In this document: positions 1-7,277 of the stretch, piece by piece
How the letters are laid out: every line of letters starts with the position of its first letter
Position numbering within the stretch: position 1 is the stretch's first letter
Assembly (NCBI GenBank): GCA_002398515.1
Contig: DGZL01000136.1
Coordinates: 1-10,891, forward strand
Source: Firmicutes bacterium UBA4981
GTDB taxonomy: Bacteria > Bacillota > SHA-98 > UBA4971
Direction of reading: 5' to 3'
Length of the DNA stretch: 10,891 bases
The notes under the pieces: generated by a model
What the model was told of the DNA's origin: nothing
The model's database searches: none
Seen by the model: only the letters and a program-made list of their open reading frames with translations
Translations under genes and position numbers: made by a program

Positions 1-41
1 GGATAAAGGATATCTTAGAACACCGCTTTGATGAGGAGTAG
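1..41 (+). CDS. Possible C-terminal end of an upstream gene (partial)
   Basis: Reading in frame 3 gives the peptide IKDILEHRFDEE followed by a TAG stop at 39-41. The charged, helix-like composition resembles a normal protein C-terminus, and everything after it up to base 622 lacks a convincing gene. Only 12 codons are visible, so neither family nor function can be assigned, and a chance open stretch is possible. No T-rich intrinsic terminator follows. A GC-rich 6-bp stem (TGCGCC at 107-112 with GGCGCA at 124-129) lies downstream without a T tract. Confidence 0.3.
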   Translation, partial: IKDILEHRFDEE

Positions 42-134
42 GCGCAAGACGTGTCTGCCTAATTGTTGTCGCGCCTTCGGCCGACACCCTGCCTGCCGGT
101 AGCCGTTGCGCCGCCTAGCAAATGGCGCACCTCT

Positions 135-333
135 CCCGGTAGCTATCGCGCCTTCCAGACTTCCAGTCATGAGGCTGCATGAGGCTGCCTCCCGGTCACC
201 GGTCTACCTCCCGGTCCCTATCACGCCTTCTAAGCATCTTATTAGGCTTTCTCCCAGCCACTAGTTTGCATCTCGGTCCCTGTCGCGCTTCCTAATCATC
301 TCATCAGGGTGACTCCCAATCACTGGTCATTCT
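135..333. repeat. Three degenerate tandem copies of a ~62-bp unit
   Basis: Aligning by eye gives units at 135-209, 210-271 and 272-333. Each begins with C(C/T)CGGT(A/C)(G/C)CT(A/G)TC(G/A)CGC, continues through a CCTTCY / CTTCCY block and an AGG-containing block, and then CTCCC or a similar stretch before the next unit. The core CGGTCCCT recurs at 212 and 274, exactly 62 bp apart. The first unit is longer because it contains a perfect 10-bp tandem duplication, ATGAGGCTGC at 169-178 and 179-188. Related fragments occur before (95-115) and possibly after (about 340-360). Units 2 and 3 can form imperfect hairpins, such as CCTTCTAAG with CTTATTAGG around CAT. No coding potential is evident. The role is unknown; it could be a genome-specific intergenic repeat. 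Confidence 0.6.
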
Positions 334-484
334 TCAGACGACCACCCCGCCTTCTGGCCCATAGCCTACTTCCTGACGGCTATAAGCCTAATACCAGGGG
401 ATTTACTAACGCAACCGCCTATAACTTTCCAATATGACTTTCATTTTCTGAATTAGAAGGATAATGGAAAGATGTGTTGAATCA
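334..484. other. Noncoding leader, no clear element
   Basis: This stretch lies between the degenerate repeats and the operator and lacks a convincing open frame. It becomes AT-richer from about 400, as expected of a promoter region. A -10-like GATAAT (460-465) is present, but its best upstream partner, ATGACT (434-439), is 20 bp away and matches a sigma-70 -35 at only four of six bases. No promoter is therefore called with confidence. The operon promoter is still most likely here or overlapping the palindrome just downstream. Confidence 0.35.
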
Positions 485-508
485 AGTATCCGAAGCGCTT
501 CGGATACT
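485..508. promoter_or_regulatory. LacI-family operator (perfect 24-bp palindrome)
   Basis: The sequence AGTATCCGAAGC followed by its exact reverse complement forms a 24-bp palindrome with no mismatch and no spacer, centred on a CpG between 496 and 497. The core GAAGCGCTTC fits the even, CpG-centred operators of LacI/GalR-family regulators, in which a hinge-helix leucine inserts at the central CpG. It lies 115 bp before the start of the binding-protein gene, in a noncoding leader, and a LacI-type gene is the fourth cistron of the same operon. Autoregulated, sugar-inducible repression of the cluster is the natural inference. No second copy of the core was noticed elsewhere in the window. Confidence 0.82.
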
Positions 509-609
509 GCAAAAAGCGCGTCACCGGAAACAGTTTAAAGAGCTTCTATTCACATACCGCACATCAAAGGCGCGAAGCAGGCCGCATCGTTTCAAATACC
601 ACTCAAATA

Positions 610-617
610 GGGAGGAG
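610..617 (+). promoter_or_regulatory. Strong Shine-Dalgarno for the GTG-started binding protein
   Basis: GGGAGGAG lies 5 bp upstream of the GTG at 623 and supports this non-ATG start. The strong site fits the high expression usually needed for a solute-binding protein relative to its membrane partners. Confidence 0.8.
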
Positions 618-622
618 TAACC

Positions 623-1906
623 GTGGGCAAATCGCGTTGTAATTGGAAAGTGTTGATTATTGTGACCGTAGCGCTTGCAGTCATGTTATGTGGATACGCG
701 TACGCAGCCAATGAGGTCGTGCTCCGCTTCCTCTGTTTCCAGGTAGGAGTCCATCCGGACGCGCCTTGGGTTGAAAAGGCAGTCAATGATTTCAACAAAG
801 AGTACGCAGGGAAAATCAAAGTGGTAATCGATGGGGTAGCAGGGGATCAAGCATGCTGGGAGAAACTTCGTACAGATGCGGCTGCAGACACCATGCCTGA
901 TATATTCATGATCAAAGCAGATCGCAGCGAATTCAATGTTTTGGCTCAATCAGGCCGCGTCCTGGATCTGAATCCTTACGTCGCAGCAGATCCTGCACTC
1001 AAAGCACGGCTGAATGACAAGAAATCTCTTGCCACTTACTCTCACGAAGGTCAACTTCTCGGTGTTCCATTTGGGAAAGCATATGTCGGCATATTCTACA
1101 ACAAGGATCTATTTGCTAAGGCCGGGATAAAAGAATTCCCGGTTACCTGGGATGAATTCTTTACAGTATGTGCAACACTGAAAAAATCAGGGATAACTCC
1201 GATGTCCTTGATGACAGGCGAAAACGCCTGGTGCTCCGCGCTGATGATCGCTCATTTCCTGGGCACCACCCCGGAAGGGCAAGCGTGGCTTGAAGGCACA
1301 CCTGAAGAGGCAAACTTTATGGATCCTGTGTTCATCGACGCTGTCGCCAAACTCCAAATCCTCTTAAACGAATACACAACACCTGACGCAGTAGGCGCCG
1401 GGTACGGCATAGCAGCAAACTACTTCCTGCAAAGCAGGACTGCGATGATTGCGAATGGGCCGTGGATGATAGGCTCATTCTCCGATCCGAAGAGCGCGCC
1501 TCCGGGATTCGAAGAAAAAGTCGTCTATGCTTTGGCGCCCGGTAGCGGTGTAATAGCAATGGAGAACGTCGGGTATGCCTCAGGCAGCAAGACCAAAGTC
1601 AAACAGGACGCAGCTATCGAATTTCTAGAGTTCCTCATGCGCGAAGAGGTCTATGCTCCGTATCTCAGCATTACAGGCCAAGCCCCGACTATACAAGTTG
1701 ATATGAGCAGAGTCACATACAATCCCATTAATCAGGAGTTCATTCCTAAAGCCTTAGAAGCCAAATTCAAGTATGACATCGTACCCAACGCAGTAAAGCC
1801 GGCAGTCATAGACTCATTCTGTCAGTTGATGCCGGGTCTCGCCGACAAGTCCATGGCTCCGGAAGAGTTCGCCAGGCGCTGCCAGGAGATATCTGACAAA
1901 AACTAG
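623..1906 (+). CDS. ABC transporter sugar-binding protein (CUT1 family)
   Basis: This 427-residue extracytoplasmic receptor captures a carbohydrate and delivers it to the two permeases encoded next. Residues 1-28 are a signal peptide: basic MGKSR, a hydrophobic core, then AYA before ANEVV (cleavage near 28). Cys23 is preceded by Met-Leu, which does not fit a lipobox, so a soluble periplasmic form is more likely than a lipoprotein. Family features follow in order: MPDIFM (91-96), GVPFGKAYVG (147-156), FYNKDLF with a VTWDEF segment (158-180) and MIANGPWMIG (275-284), the typical lobe and hinge segments of bacterial extracellular solute-binding proteins type 1. Length is normal for the family. 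Aromatic residues are frequent, as expected for a sugar site. The ligand cannot be read from sequence; the GH65 genes downstream suggest an alpha-linked gluco-disaccharide. GTG start with a strong ribosome site. Confidence 0.93.
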   Translation: MGKSRCNWKVLIIVTVALAVMLCGYAYAANEVVLRFLCFQVGVHPDAPWVEKAVNDFNKEYAGKIKVVIDGVAGDQACWEKLRTDAAADTMPDIFMIKADRSEFNVLAQSGRVLDLNPYVAADPALKARLNDKKSLATYSHEGQLLGVPFGKAYVGIFYNKDLFAKAGIKEFPVTWDEFFTVCATLKKSGITPMSLMTGENAWCSALMIAHFLGTTPEGQAWLEGTPEEANFMDPVFIDAVAKLQILLNEYTTPDAVGAGYGIAANYFLQSRTAMIANGPWMIGSFSDPKSAPPGFEEKVVYALAPGSGVIAMENVGYASGSKTKVKQDAAIEFLEFLMREEVYAPYLSITGQAPTIQVDMSRVTYNPINQEFIPKALEAKFKYDIVPNAVKPAVIDSFCQLMPGLADKSMAPEEFARRCQEISDKN

Positions 1907-1991
1907 ACCCTAACCACCTGCGGGTCTTACCGGCACGGTTCTCTTTCTGCGATGACATCACTTTCTCCGAGGAGCCGATAAGGCCCGCAGG
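1906..1991 (+). other. Intercistronic region with inverted repeats
   Basis: The 108-bp gap between the binding protein and first permease carries CCTGCGGG (1917-1924), whose exact complement CCCGCAGG is at 1984-1991. A short local alternative stem, GACCC (1906-1910) with GGGTC (1922-1926), competes with it. No T tract follows, so it is not an intrinsic terminator. Structure at this junction could stabilise the upstream message and lower permease expression, as is known between binding-protein and permease genes in maltose-type operons. This is an inference from position and pairing only. Confidence 0.35.
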
Positions 1992-2014
1992 CCGGCAATG
2001 AAAGGACGGTTGAC

Positions 2015-2890
2015 ATGAAGCGTTTCGGCGACACGAGAATATTCATCGTCCTTGCGGTTCTTCCGGCCATCATTCTTTTTACCGTGTTTTATCTCCTGCC
2101 CATGGGCGCCTTGATAGTCACGAGTCTCTTTCGCTGGGATTCCATAAGGATAGGAGAGTTCATCGGGCTTGAAAACTATGTCAGGATGTTTAACGATAAG
2201 ATATTTTACATTGCTCTTCGCAATAATCTTAGCTGGTCTCTTACTTGCGCCTTTGTTCATATACCCCTTGCGCTGGTAGTCGCACTGCTTCTCAGTAGAA
2301 AACCACGGGGATGGAAGTTCCTGAGGACAGTCTATTTCTTGCCCCATGTTATATCAGTCACAGCTTACGCCGTGATCTGGACATCCGTGTTTAATCCAAG
2401 TTTTGGGCTGGTAAACCAAATCCTCACATCGGTCGGTCTGGACCACTTGTGCAAGAACTGGCTGTATGATCTTGACTGGGCATGGCCTTGCATTATCTTC
2501 ACCTGGGTTTTTCATGTCGGGCTTTTTGCCACGATTCTTCTGGCGGAGATACTCTCTCACCCGCAGGAGATGTACGAAGCTGCCCAGGTTGATGGCGCAT
2601 CCCGTTTTCAGCAAGAAGTCTACGTAACCATACCCTTGCTGCGTGACATGGTAGGAACCTGCATCGTTTTGGACATCGCAGGCGGATTGCGGTACTTTGA
2701 AGGGCTTTACATAATGACCAACGGCGCGCCTGATTACCGCACTGAGACCCTGGCGCTATACTTGTATCAGCAGATGCAGCTAATACACAACTCTTACGCC
2801 AACACGCTTGGCGTGGCACTGTTGGGGTTCGGAGCGTTGTTGATTCTTGTCGTTCTCAAGGTACTTAAAGTTGGCAGAAGCACGTACTGA
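2015..2890 (+). CDS. Sugar ABC transporter permease 1 (MalF/UgpA-like)
   Basis: This 291-residue integral membrane protein should form one half of the translocation channel. Six hydrophobic segments are visible near residues 10-32, 70-93, 104-126, 155-178, 213-232 and 262-283. The loop that docks on the ABC ATPase is present: EAAQVDGASRFQQEVYVTIPLL around 188-209, matching the EAA---G---------I-LP signature of binding-protein-dependent permeases. Size and order (binding protein, permease, permease) are typical of CUT1 systems; it lacks the long extra periplasmic domain of enteric MalF. The ATG is preceded by AAAGGA about 8 bp upstream. No ATPase gene accompanies the permeases, so a shared MsmX/UgpC/MalK-type ATPase is probably encoded elsewhere. 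Confidence 0.93.
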   Translation: MKRFGDTRIFIVLAVLPAIILFTVFYLLPMGALIVTSLFRWDSIRIGEFIGLENYVRMFNDKIFYIALRNNLSWSLTCAFVHIPLALVVALLLSRKPRGWKFLRTVYFLPHVISVTAYAVIWTSVFNPSFGLVNQILTSVGLDHLCKNWLYDLDWAWPCIIFTWVFHVGLFATILLAEILSHPQEMYEAAQVDGASRFQQEVYVTIPLLRDMVGTCIVLDIAGGLRYFEGLYIMTNGAPDYRTETLALYLYQQMQLIHNSYANTLGVALLGFGALLILVVLKVLKVGRSTY

Positions 2891-2948
2891 TTCGTAATGC
2901 GCCGGAGGTTCAGGAAGGATGAGACGATTAATACGGATCTACCTTTAC

Positions 2949-2954
2949 AGGAGG
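2949..2954 (+). promoter_or_regulatory. AGGAGG ribosome site that sets the permease 2 start
   Basis: A perfect AGGAGG lies 8 bp before the in-frame GTG at 2963. The upstream in-frame ATG at 2897 lies only 6 bp after the permease 1 stop and has no comparable site. The Shine-Dalgarno therefore favours the GTG and a 294-residue product. Confidence 0.75.
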
Positions 2955-2962
2955 AATGCCAC

Positions 2963-3847
2963 GTGAGCAATGTAATCCCATACCGCGAAGGCATCTCTAC
3001 CCCAAAAAGCTCAAAAACCCGCCTTTCCGCGACAGGCGGCCAAATCATTGCAGGCTTAATCCTAATTCTCTTTCTGATTATTACTGCGTTCCCGCTTGTC
3101 TGGACACTAATCTCTTCTCTCAAATCCAGCCAGGAAATATTGACTTCGGCTCTTTCATTGCCGGAAAAACCACAATGGATAAACTACGTGAACGCTGTCA
3201 GGGTGACCGGCATAACCAAGTCCTATCTCAACAGCGTCATAGTCACGGCGTTATCTGTAGTAGTAAACGCGTACATCGCCTTGCTCGCCGCGTACGTATT
3301 CGCAAGGTTTCGTTTTCCGGCGAGGCAAACACTGATGCTTATGTTCGCTCTTGGGATACTCATTCCGGTAAACTCAGCCTTACTGCCTATCAAACTCATC
3401 ATGGACTACTTCAAGCTATCAAATTCCTTAACCGGGTTAGCTATTCTATACAGCGCCATCGGCTTGCCGACATCTATACTCATCCTCTCAAGCCATATAA
3501 CGGGAATCCCGCCCGAGATTGACGAGTCAGCCCGTATAGACGGCGCAGGCTGGTTGACCGTGGTCAACAAGATAATAGTTCCCATAGCCCATCCCGGCCT
3601 GGTTACTGTCGCAATCTTACAGGCCATATACTGTTGGAATGAGTTTCTCTTCGCAATGGTGCTTGTGAGTTCTGAAGCTAAGAGAACTCTTCAGGTAGCG
3701 ATTAGGTTTTTTGTCGGCAGGTTCTTCTTTGATTACGGCGGACTGTTCGCAGCAATGGTCTTAGCTATCCTGCCGCTGGTGATCGTCTTTATTATCTTCC
3801 AAAATTCTATCGTATCAGCGCTCTCCAGCGGAGCGATAAAATTCTGA
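2963..3847 (+). CDS. Sugar ABC transporter permease 2 (MalG/UgpE-like)
   Basis: This 294-residue protein is the second channel subunit of the CUT1 importer. Hydrophobic segments lie near residues 27-50, 88-113, 122-146, 155-177, 211-236 and 262-283. The ATPase-docking loop EIDESARIDGAGWLTVVNKI followed by VP is at about 185-207, with the Gly and Pro expected of the EAA signature. The N-terminus is cytoplasmic and polar, and the C-terminus ends soon after the last helix (SSGAIKF), as in MalG-type proteins. The GTG at 2963 is preferred because of the AGGAGG at 2949-2954. An ATG at 2897 would add 22 highly charged residues that are not typical of the family. It is followed after 25 bp by the repressor gene, consistent with one transcript. 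Confidence 0.92.
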   Translation: MSNVIPYREGISTPKSSKTRLSATGGQIIAGLILILFLIITAFPLVWTLISSLKSSQEILTSALSLPEKPQWINYVNAVRVTGITKSYLNSVIVTALSVVVNAYIALLAAYVFARFRFPARQTLMLMFALGILIPVNSALLPIKLIMDYFKLSNSLTGLAILYSAIGLPTSILILSSHITGIPPEIDESARIDGAGWLTVVNKIIVPIAHPGLVTVAILQAIYCWNEFLFAMVLVSSEAKRTLQVAIRFFVGRFFFDYGGLFAAMVLAILPLVIVFIIFQNSIVSALSSGAIKF

Positions 3848-3872
3848 CAGGGTGAAGGTGGATGAATAGTTA

Positions 3873-4922
3873 ATGCAGCAAGAACACAAACATAATCGTG
3901 CCCAGGTGACACTGGATGACATAGCGGAACGAGTGGGAATGTCCCGCACCACGGTTTCAAGGGCATTAGGCGGACACAGCGACGTCAGCGACAGAACACG
4001 CCAAAGGATTGAGAAAGCTGCCCGCGAACTTGGGTACCGTCCCCATACAGTCGCGCGCCGACTTGCGACAGGCCGCTCTTTTACCATCTGTGCGATTACC
4101 GGCAAATTGCCTTTTATCCGTGACGCCTTGTTCATCGAAGTCCTCGATGTTCTTCGCCTGCAGCTTGCAGCTGCAGGCTATGACTTGATCATGGGTTCAC
4201 GTGAGCCGGGCGTGTCCGGGGTAGGAGATGCAATCTCACTCATCCGGCAACAGCAGGTGGACGGCATAGTCCTTCTGGAAACTGATATCGAGGATCCCCT
4301 GCTGGGCCGTATTGTCGAAATGGAGACTCCTCTGGTCTTGTTCGGGAGATCCCCTGAACATCCCGAGCTTCCGTATGTTGACACTGACGGTTTAGCTGCA
4401 ATCGGCACTGTAGTCGAATACTTGGCGCGACTCGGCCACAAGAGAATCGGCTATATCGGAGGCCCTCCGTGGGCTGTCTGTGCAGTTCAACGGCTTAAAG
4501 GGTATCTCAAAGCATGCCAGTCATACGGCGTATCCTCTGACGGCTTGTACATAGAAATGGATCATTCAGGCCTTGCTGAAGGTTATTCTGCAGCATACGC
4601 CCTTCTCAACCGAACTCAAACAGCCCCTACCGCGTTGATCTGTTACAGTGACGCAATGGCTTTCGGGGCAATGCGCGCTGCCTATGAGCTGGGATTGCGC
4701 GTGCCGGACGATTTGTCAGTAGTTGGATTTGACAATGTAGCCTTAGATGACTTCACTATACCTAAACTGACGTCTGTTGCGCAGCGCACCAGGGACATCG
4801 GAGAGCACCTTGCCAGATTGATTCTTTCGGAAGTTGAAGGGGAACCCACTAATCCCGCGCAGGTTCTCTTAGGAACTGAGCTTGTTGTCAGAGAGTCGTC
4901 GAAACCACCTAAGGCACAATGA
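3873..4922 (+). CDS. LacI/GalR-family transcriptional repressor
   Basis: This 349-residue protein has the standard two-part plan. Residues 12-58 form the DNA-binding head, with the helix-turn-helix segment TLDDIAERVGMSRTTVSRAL (13-32) and the ARELGYRPHTVARRL region holding the hinge helix (about 57-66), where Leu64 would enter the minor groove of the operator. Residues ~70-349 form a periplasmic-binding-protein-like sugar sensor, with VDGIVLLE, HKRIGYIGGP, TALICYSDAMAFGAM and PDDLSVVGFDN segments that are hallmarks of the family. It sits inside the operon, 25 bp after permease 2 and before the GH65 genes, and probably represses from the palindrome at 485-508. The inducer is likely the imported sugar or a product. 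The ribosome site is weak (AAGGTGG about 11 bp before the ATG), which would keep repressor levels low. Confidence 0.95.
   Translation: MQQEHKHNRAQVTLDDIAERVGMSRTTVSRALGGHSDVSDRTRQRIEKAARELGYRPHTVARRLATGRSFTICAITGKLPFIRDALFIEVLDVLRLQLAAAGYDLIMGSREPGVSGVGDAISLIRQQQVDGIVLLETDIEDPLLGRIVEMETPLVLFGRSPEHPELPYVDTDGLAAIGTVVEYLARLGHKRIGYIGGPPWAVCAVQRLKGYLKACQSYGVSSDGLYIEMDHSGLAEGYSAAYALLNRTQTAPTALICYSDAMAFGAMRAAYELGLRVPDDLSVVGFDNVALDDFTIPKLTSVAQRTRDIGEHLARLILSEVEGEPTNPAQVLLGTELVVRESSKPPKAQ
4156..4178. repeat. Perfect 10-bp-arm hairpin inside the repressor gene
   Basis: GCCTGCAGCT (4156-4165) and AGCTGCAGGC (4169-4178) are exact complements around a TGC loop. It lies within codons for the Arg-Leu-Gln-Leu-Ala-Ala-Ala-Gly stretch of the sensor domain. 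The pairing is clear from sequence. Whether it matters is unknown; it may simply come from Leu, Gln and Ala codon choice. Confidence 0.6.
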
Positions 4923-4964
4923 GCGCCGTAGACATTGGTTGCGACGCCACATTCATCGGATAAA

Positions 4965-4969
4965 AGGAG
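4965..4969 (+). promoter_or_regulatory. AGGAG ribosome site before the first GH65 gene
   Basis: AGGAG ends 9 bp before the GTG at 4979 but only 3 bp before the in-frame TTG at 4973. Spacing favours the GTG. The two choices differ by just two residues (MK before the Val). Confidence 0.65.
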
Positions 4970-4978
4970 AAGTTGAAA

Positions 4979-7222
4979 GTGAACACCTGCCGGTCAGTTG
5001 TGGAACCGATATTTTCAGTCTCGACAGCCAAAGCTTTTGAAGGGCTCTTCACCCAGGGAAGCGGGTATATGCACATCCGAGGGTCTCTCGAAGAACACCT
5101 CCAAGATGCGCCTCAAAACATTACATACCATCGAAAACCGGCCAATGTCACAGCTGAAGAGTTCCCTGCCGCAAAGGCAAAATGGGGCACATATGTGCCC
5201 GGCGTTTTCGATCCCCACCCCCACTTAGGTGAAGAGATGATTAACCTTCCGTTCTTTCTGGGACTTACTCCGTTCATCGGCGGGGAGAAGTTGGATATGG
5301 AAGCAAGCCTCATCTCTGAATATCGGCGAGAATTACTGCTTTATACTGCCGTGCTCCGGCGTTCGCTTAAGTGGGTAACGCGCCTGGGTGTGCCGGTGGG
5401 AGTCAAGTTTGAAAGGTTCATCAGCGCAGCCAGGCCTAATCTGTGCGTCCAACGGGTAACGTTTACCTCACCAAGCGAAGTCCCTATCTCCGTTAGAGCG
5501 GGAATCGACGCAGACGTGCGGACAAACGGTTTCGATCACTTTGTCGGCGTGGATATGGCACACGTCGGCAAGGACTGCCTCAAGTGCACAGTCACTACGA
5601 ACGGCGGAGACGACGTGCATATCGTATCACGAGTAATTGCGCAAGGCGCGTCCTGGGCACTCGAAGGAAAAGACAGACGAAGGGATCTCGTGGCAAGCCT
5701 TACCATCCCCTGCGACAAACCTTTAGTCGTGGAGAAAAGGTCAGCAGTCAGCACAGGCCGCGATCTTTGTCCGCAAGACCCCTATGCAGTTCTTACAGAG
5801 ACTGCGCATATACCATATGAAGTCCTACTGGATGAGCACGCTGCCGTCTGGAAAGAACGTTGGAAGAAAGCAGATGTGATAATCGAAGGCGATGACACTT
5901 CGCAGCTTTCGCTGAGAACATCTATTTATCACCTACTACGCTGCCATGTGCCGCAAGATGACCGCGTAGGGATCGATCCAAAGGGATATGCAGGCGATGC
6001 TTACTGCGGCCGTTACTTCTGGGACACCGAGATCTATCTTCTTCCCTTTTATCTCTATACATCCACTGAATCCGCCAAAACACTTGTGGACTTTCGAGTG
6101 CGGACCTTGCCTGCAGCACAAGCCAATGCAGCTCGGTATGGGTATCGAGGGGCCAAGTATGCATGGGAATCAGACACTTACGGAAACGAGTGCTGCCCAT
6201 CCGCCAACTGGCAATACAGTGACCACCAGATCCACGTCACTGCAGACGTAGTGTACGGCATAGCCCACTATGCCTATGCGACAAGGGACTTAGACTACCT
6301 GAAGGGCCCTGCGGCTTGTGTCATAACAGAAGCCTCTCGTTATTTCCTGGAGCGGGTCGACCGGCGTCCAGGGGACGATTATCCGAGCATACTGGGAGTG
6401 ATGGGGCCTGATGAATACACACCGATTTCACATAACAACAGCTACACCAATCGCATGGTTTCGTTTGTCTTTGACCTTGCATCTAAAGTAGGCAAGCATG
6501 GCGGGGCATCTGAAAGTGAATGCAGAACGTTTAACGAAATAGCCATGGCTCTTCCAATTCTCAGAGACGAAACAGGGCTTGTGCTTCAGTGTGAAGACTT
6601 CGATAGGCTTGCCGAGCCCGATTTTGGTAAATTGTGGCCGGATAGAGGGAAGCCTTTTGCATCCCAAGTATCGCAGGAGAGACTGTACCGCTCAAAGTGC
6701 ATCAAGCAAGCAGATGTGATTCTGCTAATGGTGCTGTTTCCCCATGAATTCCGAGAAGCTGAGATCCGCCGAAGCTGGGATCACTATATGCCGTACACCA
6801 CGCATGACTCCTCATTGTCAGCAGGAATACATGCACTGGTCGCGCTCAGACTGGGCCTGGCAGAGGAGTCCTGGGAATTCTGGACGCGAACGTCAGAGAT
6901 AGATTTGCCTTTCCGGGGAGGAGACCCGTCAGCAGGGATCCACATTGCTGCAGCAGGCGCCACATGGCAAGTAGCTGTCTTCGGGTTCGGAGGAGTGGAC
7001 ACGGCAATGCAGTCAGACGTTTTGACAGTGTGTCCCCGCCTCCCAAAGAACTGGCACAGGTTGGCATTTCCCCTCATGTGGCACGGATGTCCGGTTTTCA
7101 TTGATATCCGTCCGGGAGAATGCAGGATCTCAAACCACGGCGCCTGGGAGCTGAAAGCCTGCATTTATAACCGGCTGTGTTCGATTCCTACCGGCCAAAG
7201 TGTCAGAATCTCTGTCCCTTGA
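4979..7222 (+). CDS. Glycoside hydrolase family 65 protein, probable alpha-glucoside phosphorylase
   Basis: A 747-residue cytoplasmic enzyme (no signal peptide), normal length for GH65. The family splits alpha-glucobioses such as trehalose, maltose, kojibiose or nigerose; phosphorylases release beta-glucose 1-phosphate with inversion. An N-terminal beta-sandwich begins with GLFTQGSGYMHIRGSLEE (about 22-39), the equivalent of the usual NGYxGxRG segment. The (alpha/alpha)6 barrel contains GRYFWDTEIYLLPF (Trp348, Asp349, Glu351), the GYRGAKYAWES block and MGPDEYTPISHNNSYTN, where Glu479 is the expected general acid. KQADV (Lys576) and THDSSLS (608-614) correspond to the phosphate-site region of GH65 phosphorylases, so phosphorolysis is favoured over hydrolysis. 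The N-terminal segment (about residues 40-110) looks divergent from the usual disaccharide phosphorylases, so substrate is left open. It follows the repressor by 56 bp. A TTG at 4973 is the alternative start. Confidence 0.9.
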   Translation: MNTCRSVVEPIFSVSTAKAFEGLFTQGSGYMHIRGSLEEHLQDAPQNITYHRKPANVTAEEFPAAKAKWGTYVPGVFDPHPHLGEEMINLPFFLGLTPFIGGEKLDMEASLISEYRRELLLYTAVLRRSLKWVTRLGVPVGVKFERFISAARPNLCVQRVTFTSPSEVPISVRAGIDADVRTNGFDHFVGVDMAHVGKDCLKCTVTTNGGDDVHIVSRVIAQGASWALEGKDRRRDLVASLTIPCDKPLVVEKRSAVSTGRDLCPQDPYAVLTETAHIPYEVLLDEHAAVWKERWKKADVIIEGDDTSQLSLRTSIYHLLRCHVPQDDRVGIDPKGYAGDAYCGRYFWDTEIYLLPFYLYTSTESAKTLVDFRVRTLPAAQANAARYGYRGAKYAWESDTYGNECCPSANWQYSDHQIHVTADVVYGIAHYAYATRDLDYLKGPAACVITEASRYFLERVDRRPGDDYPSILGVMGPDEYTPISHNNSYTNRMVSFVFDLASKVGKHGGASESECRTFNEIAMALPILRDETGLVLQCEDFDRLAEPDFGKLWPDRGKPFASQVSQERLYRSKCIKQADVILLMVLFPHEFREAEIRRSWDHYMPYTTHDSSLSAGIHALVALRLGLAEESWEFWTRTSEIDLPFRGGDPSAGIHIAAAGATWQVAVFGFGGVDTAMQSDVLTVCPRLPKNWHRLAFPLMWHGCPVFIDIRPGECRISNHGAWELKACIYNRLCSIPTGQSVRISVP
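5185..5200. repeat. 16-bp perfect palindrome inside the first GH65 gene
   Basis: GGGCACATATGTGCCC is an exact palindrome about 206 bp after the gene start. It has no similarity to the operator at 485-508. A chance origin is quite possible in a window of this size, so no function is assigned. Confidence 0.4.
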
Positions 7223-7240
7223 TGTTATTCAAGATTCCTA

Positions 7241-7277
7241 GACCCGCCGGGTCAGCATGGCCGGTTCGCCACTGGCG
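7241..7277 (+). other. Two adjacent stem-loops after the first GH65 gene
   Basis: GACCC-GCC-GGGTC (7241-7253) is a perfect 5-bp stem, and CGCC-ACT-GGCG (7267-7277) a 4-bp stem right after it. They begin 18 bp beyond the stop codon in the 163-bp gap before the fusion gene. No run of T follows, so they are not an ordinary intrinsic terminator; a role in mRNA stability or partial attenuation is possible. The rest of the gap (7278-7385) shows no convincing gene or promoter. Confidence 0.4.

Noticed and set aside
135..333. CRISPR array
   Set aside because: The repeated units are degenerate throughout, with no short identical repeats separated by unique spacers and no cas genes nearby.
434..465. 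Sigma-70 promoter ATGACT ... GATAAT
   Set aside because: The -35 matches only four of six bases and the spacing is 20 bp, too long for a confident call. It is kept only as a hint in the leader entry.
2956..3522. Plus-strand open frame overlapping permease 2
   Set aside because: It shares the AGGAGG at 2949-2954, but its ATG is just 1 bp from that site. Its product is basic and non-membrane with no recognisable family, while permease 2 in the other frame has the EAA loop and six helices.
7241..7277. Intrinsic terminator after the first GH65 gene
   Set aside because: The stems are short and no T-rich run follows, so full termination before the fusion gene is not supported.
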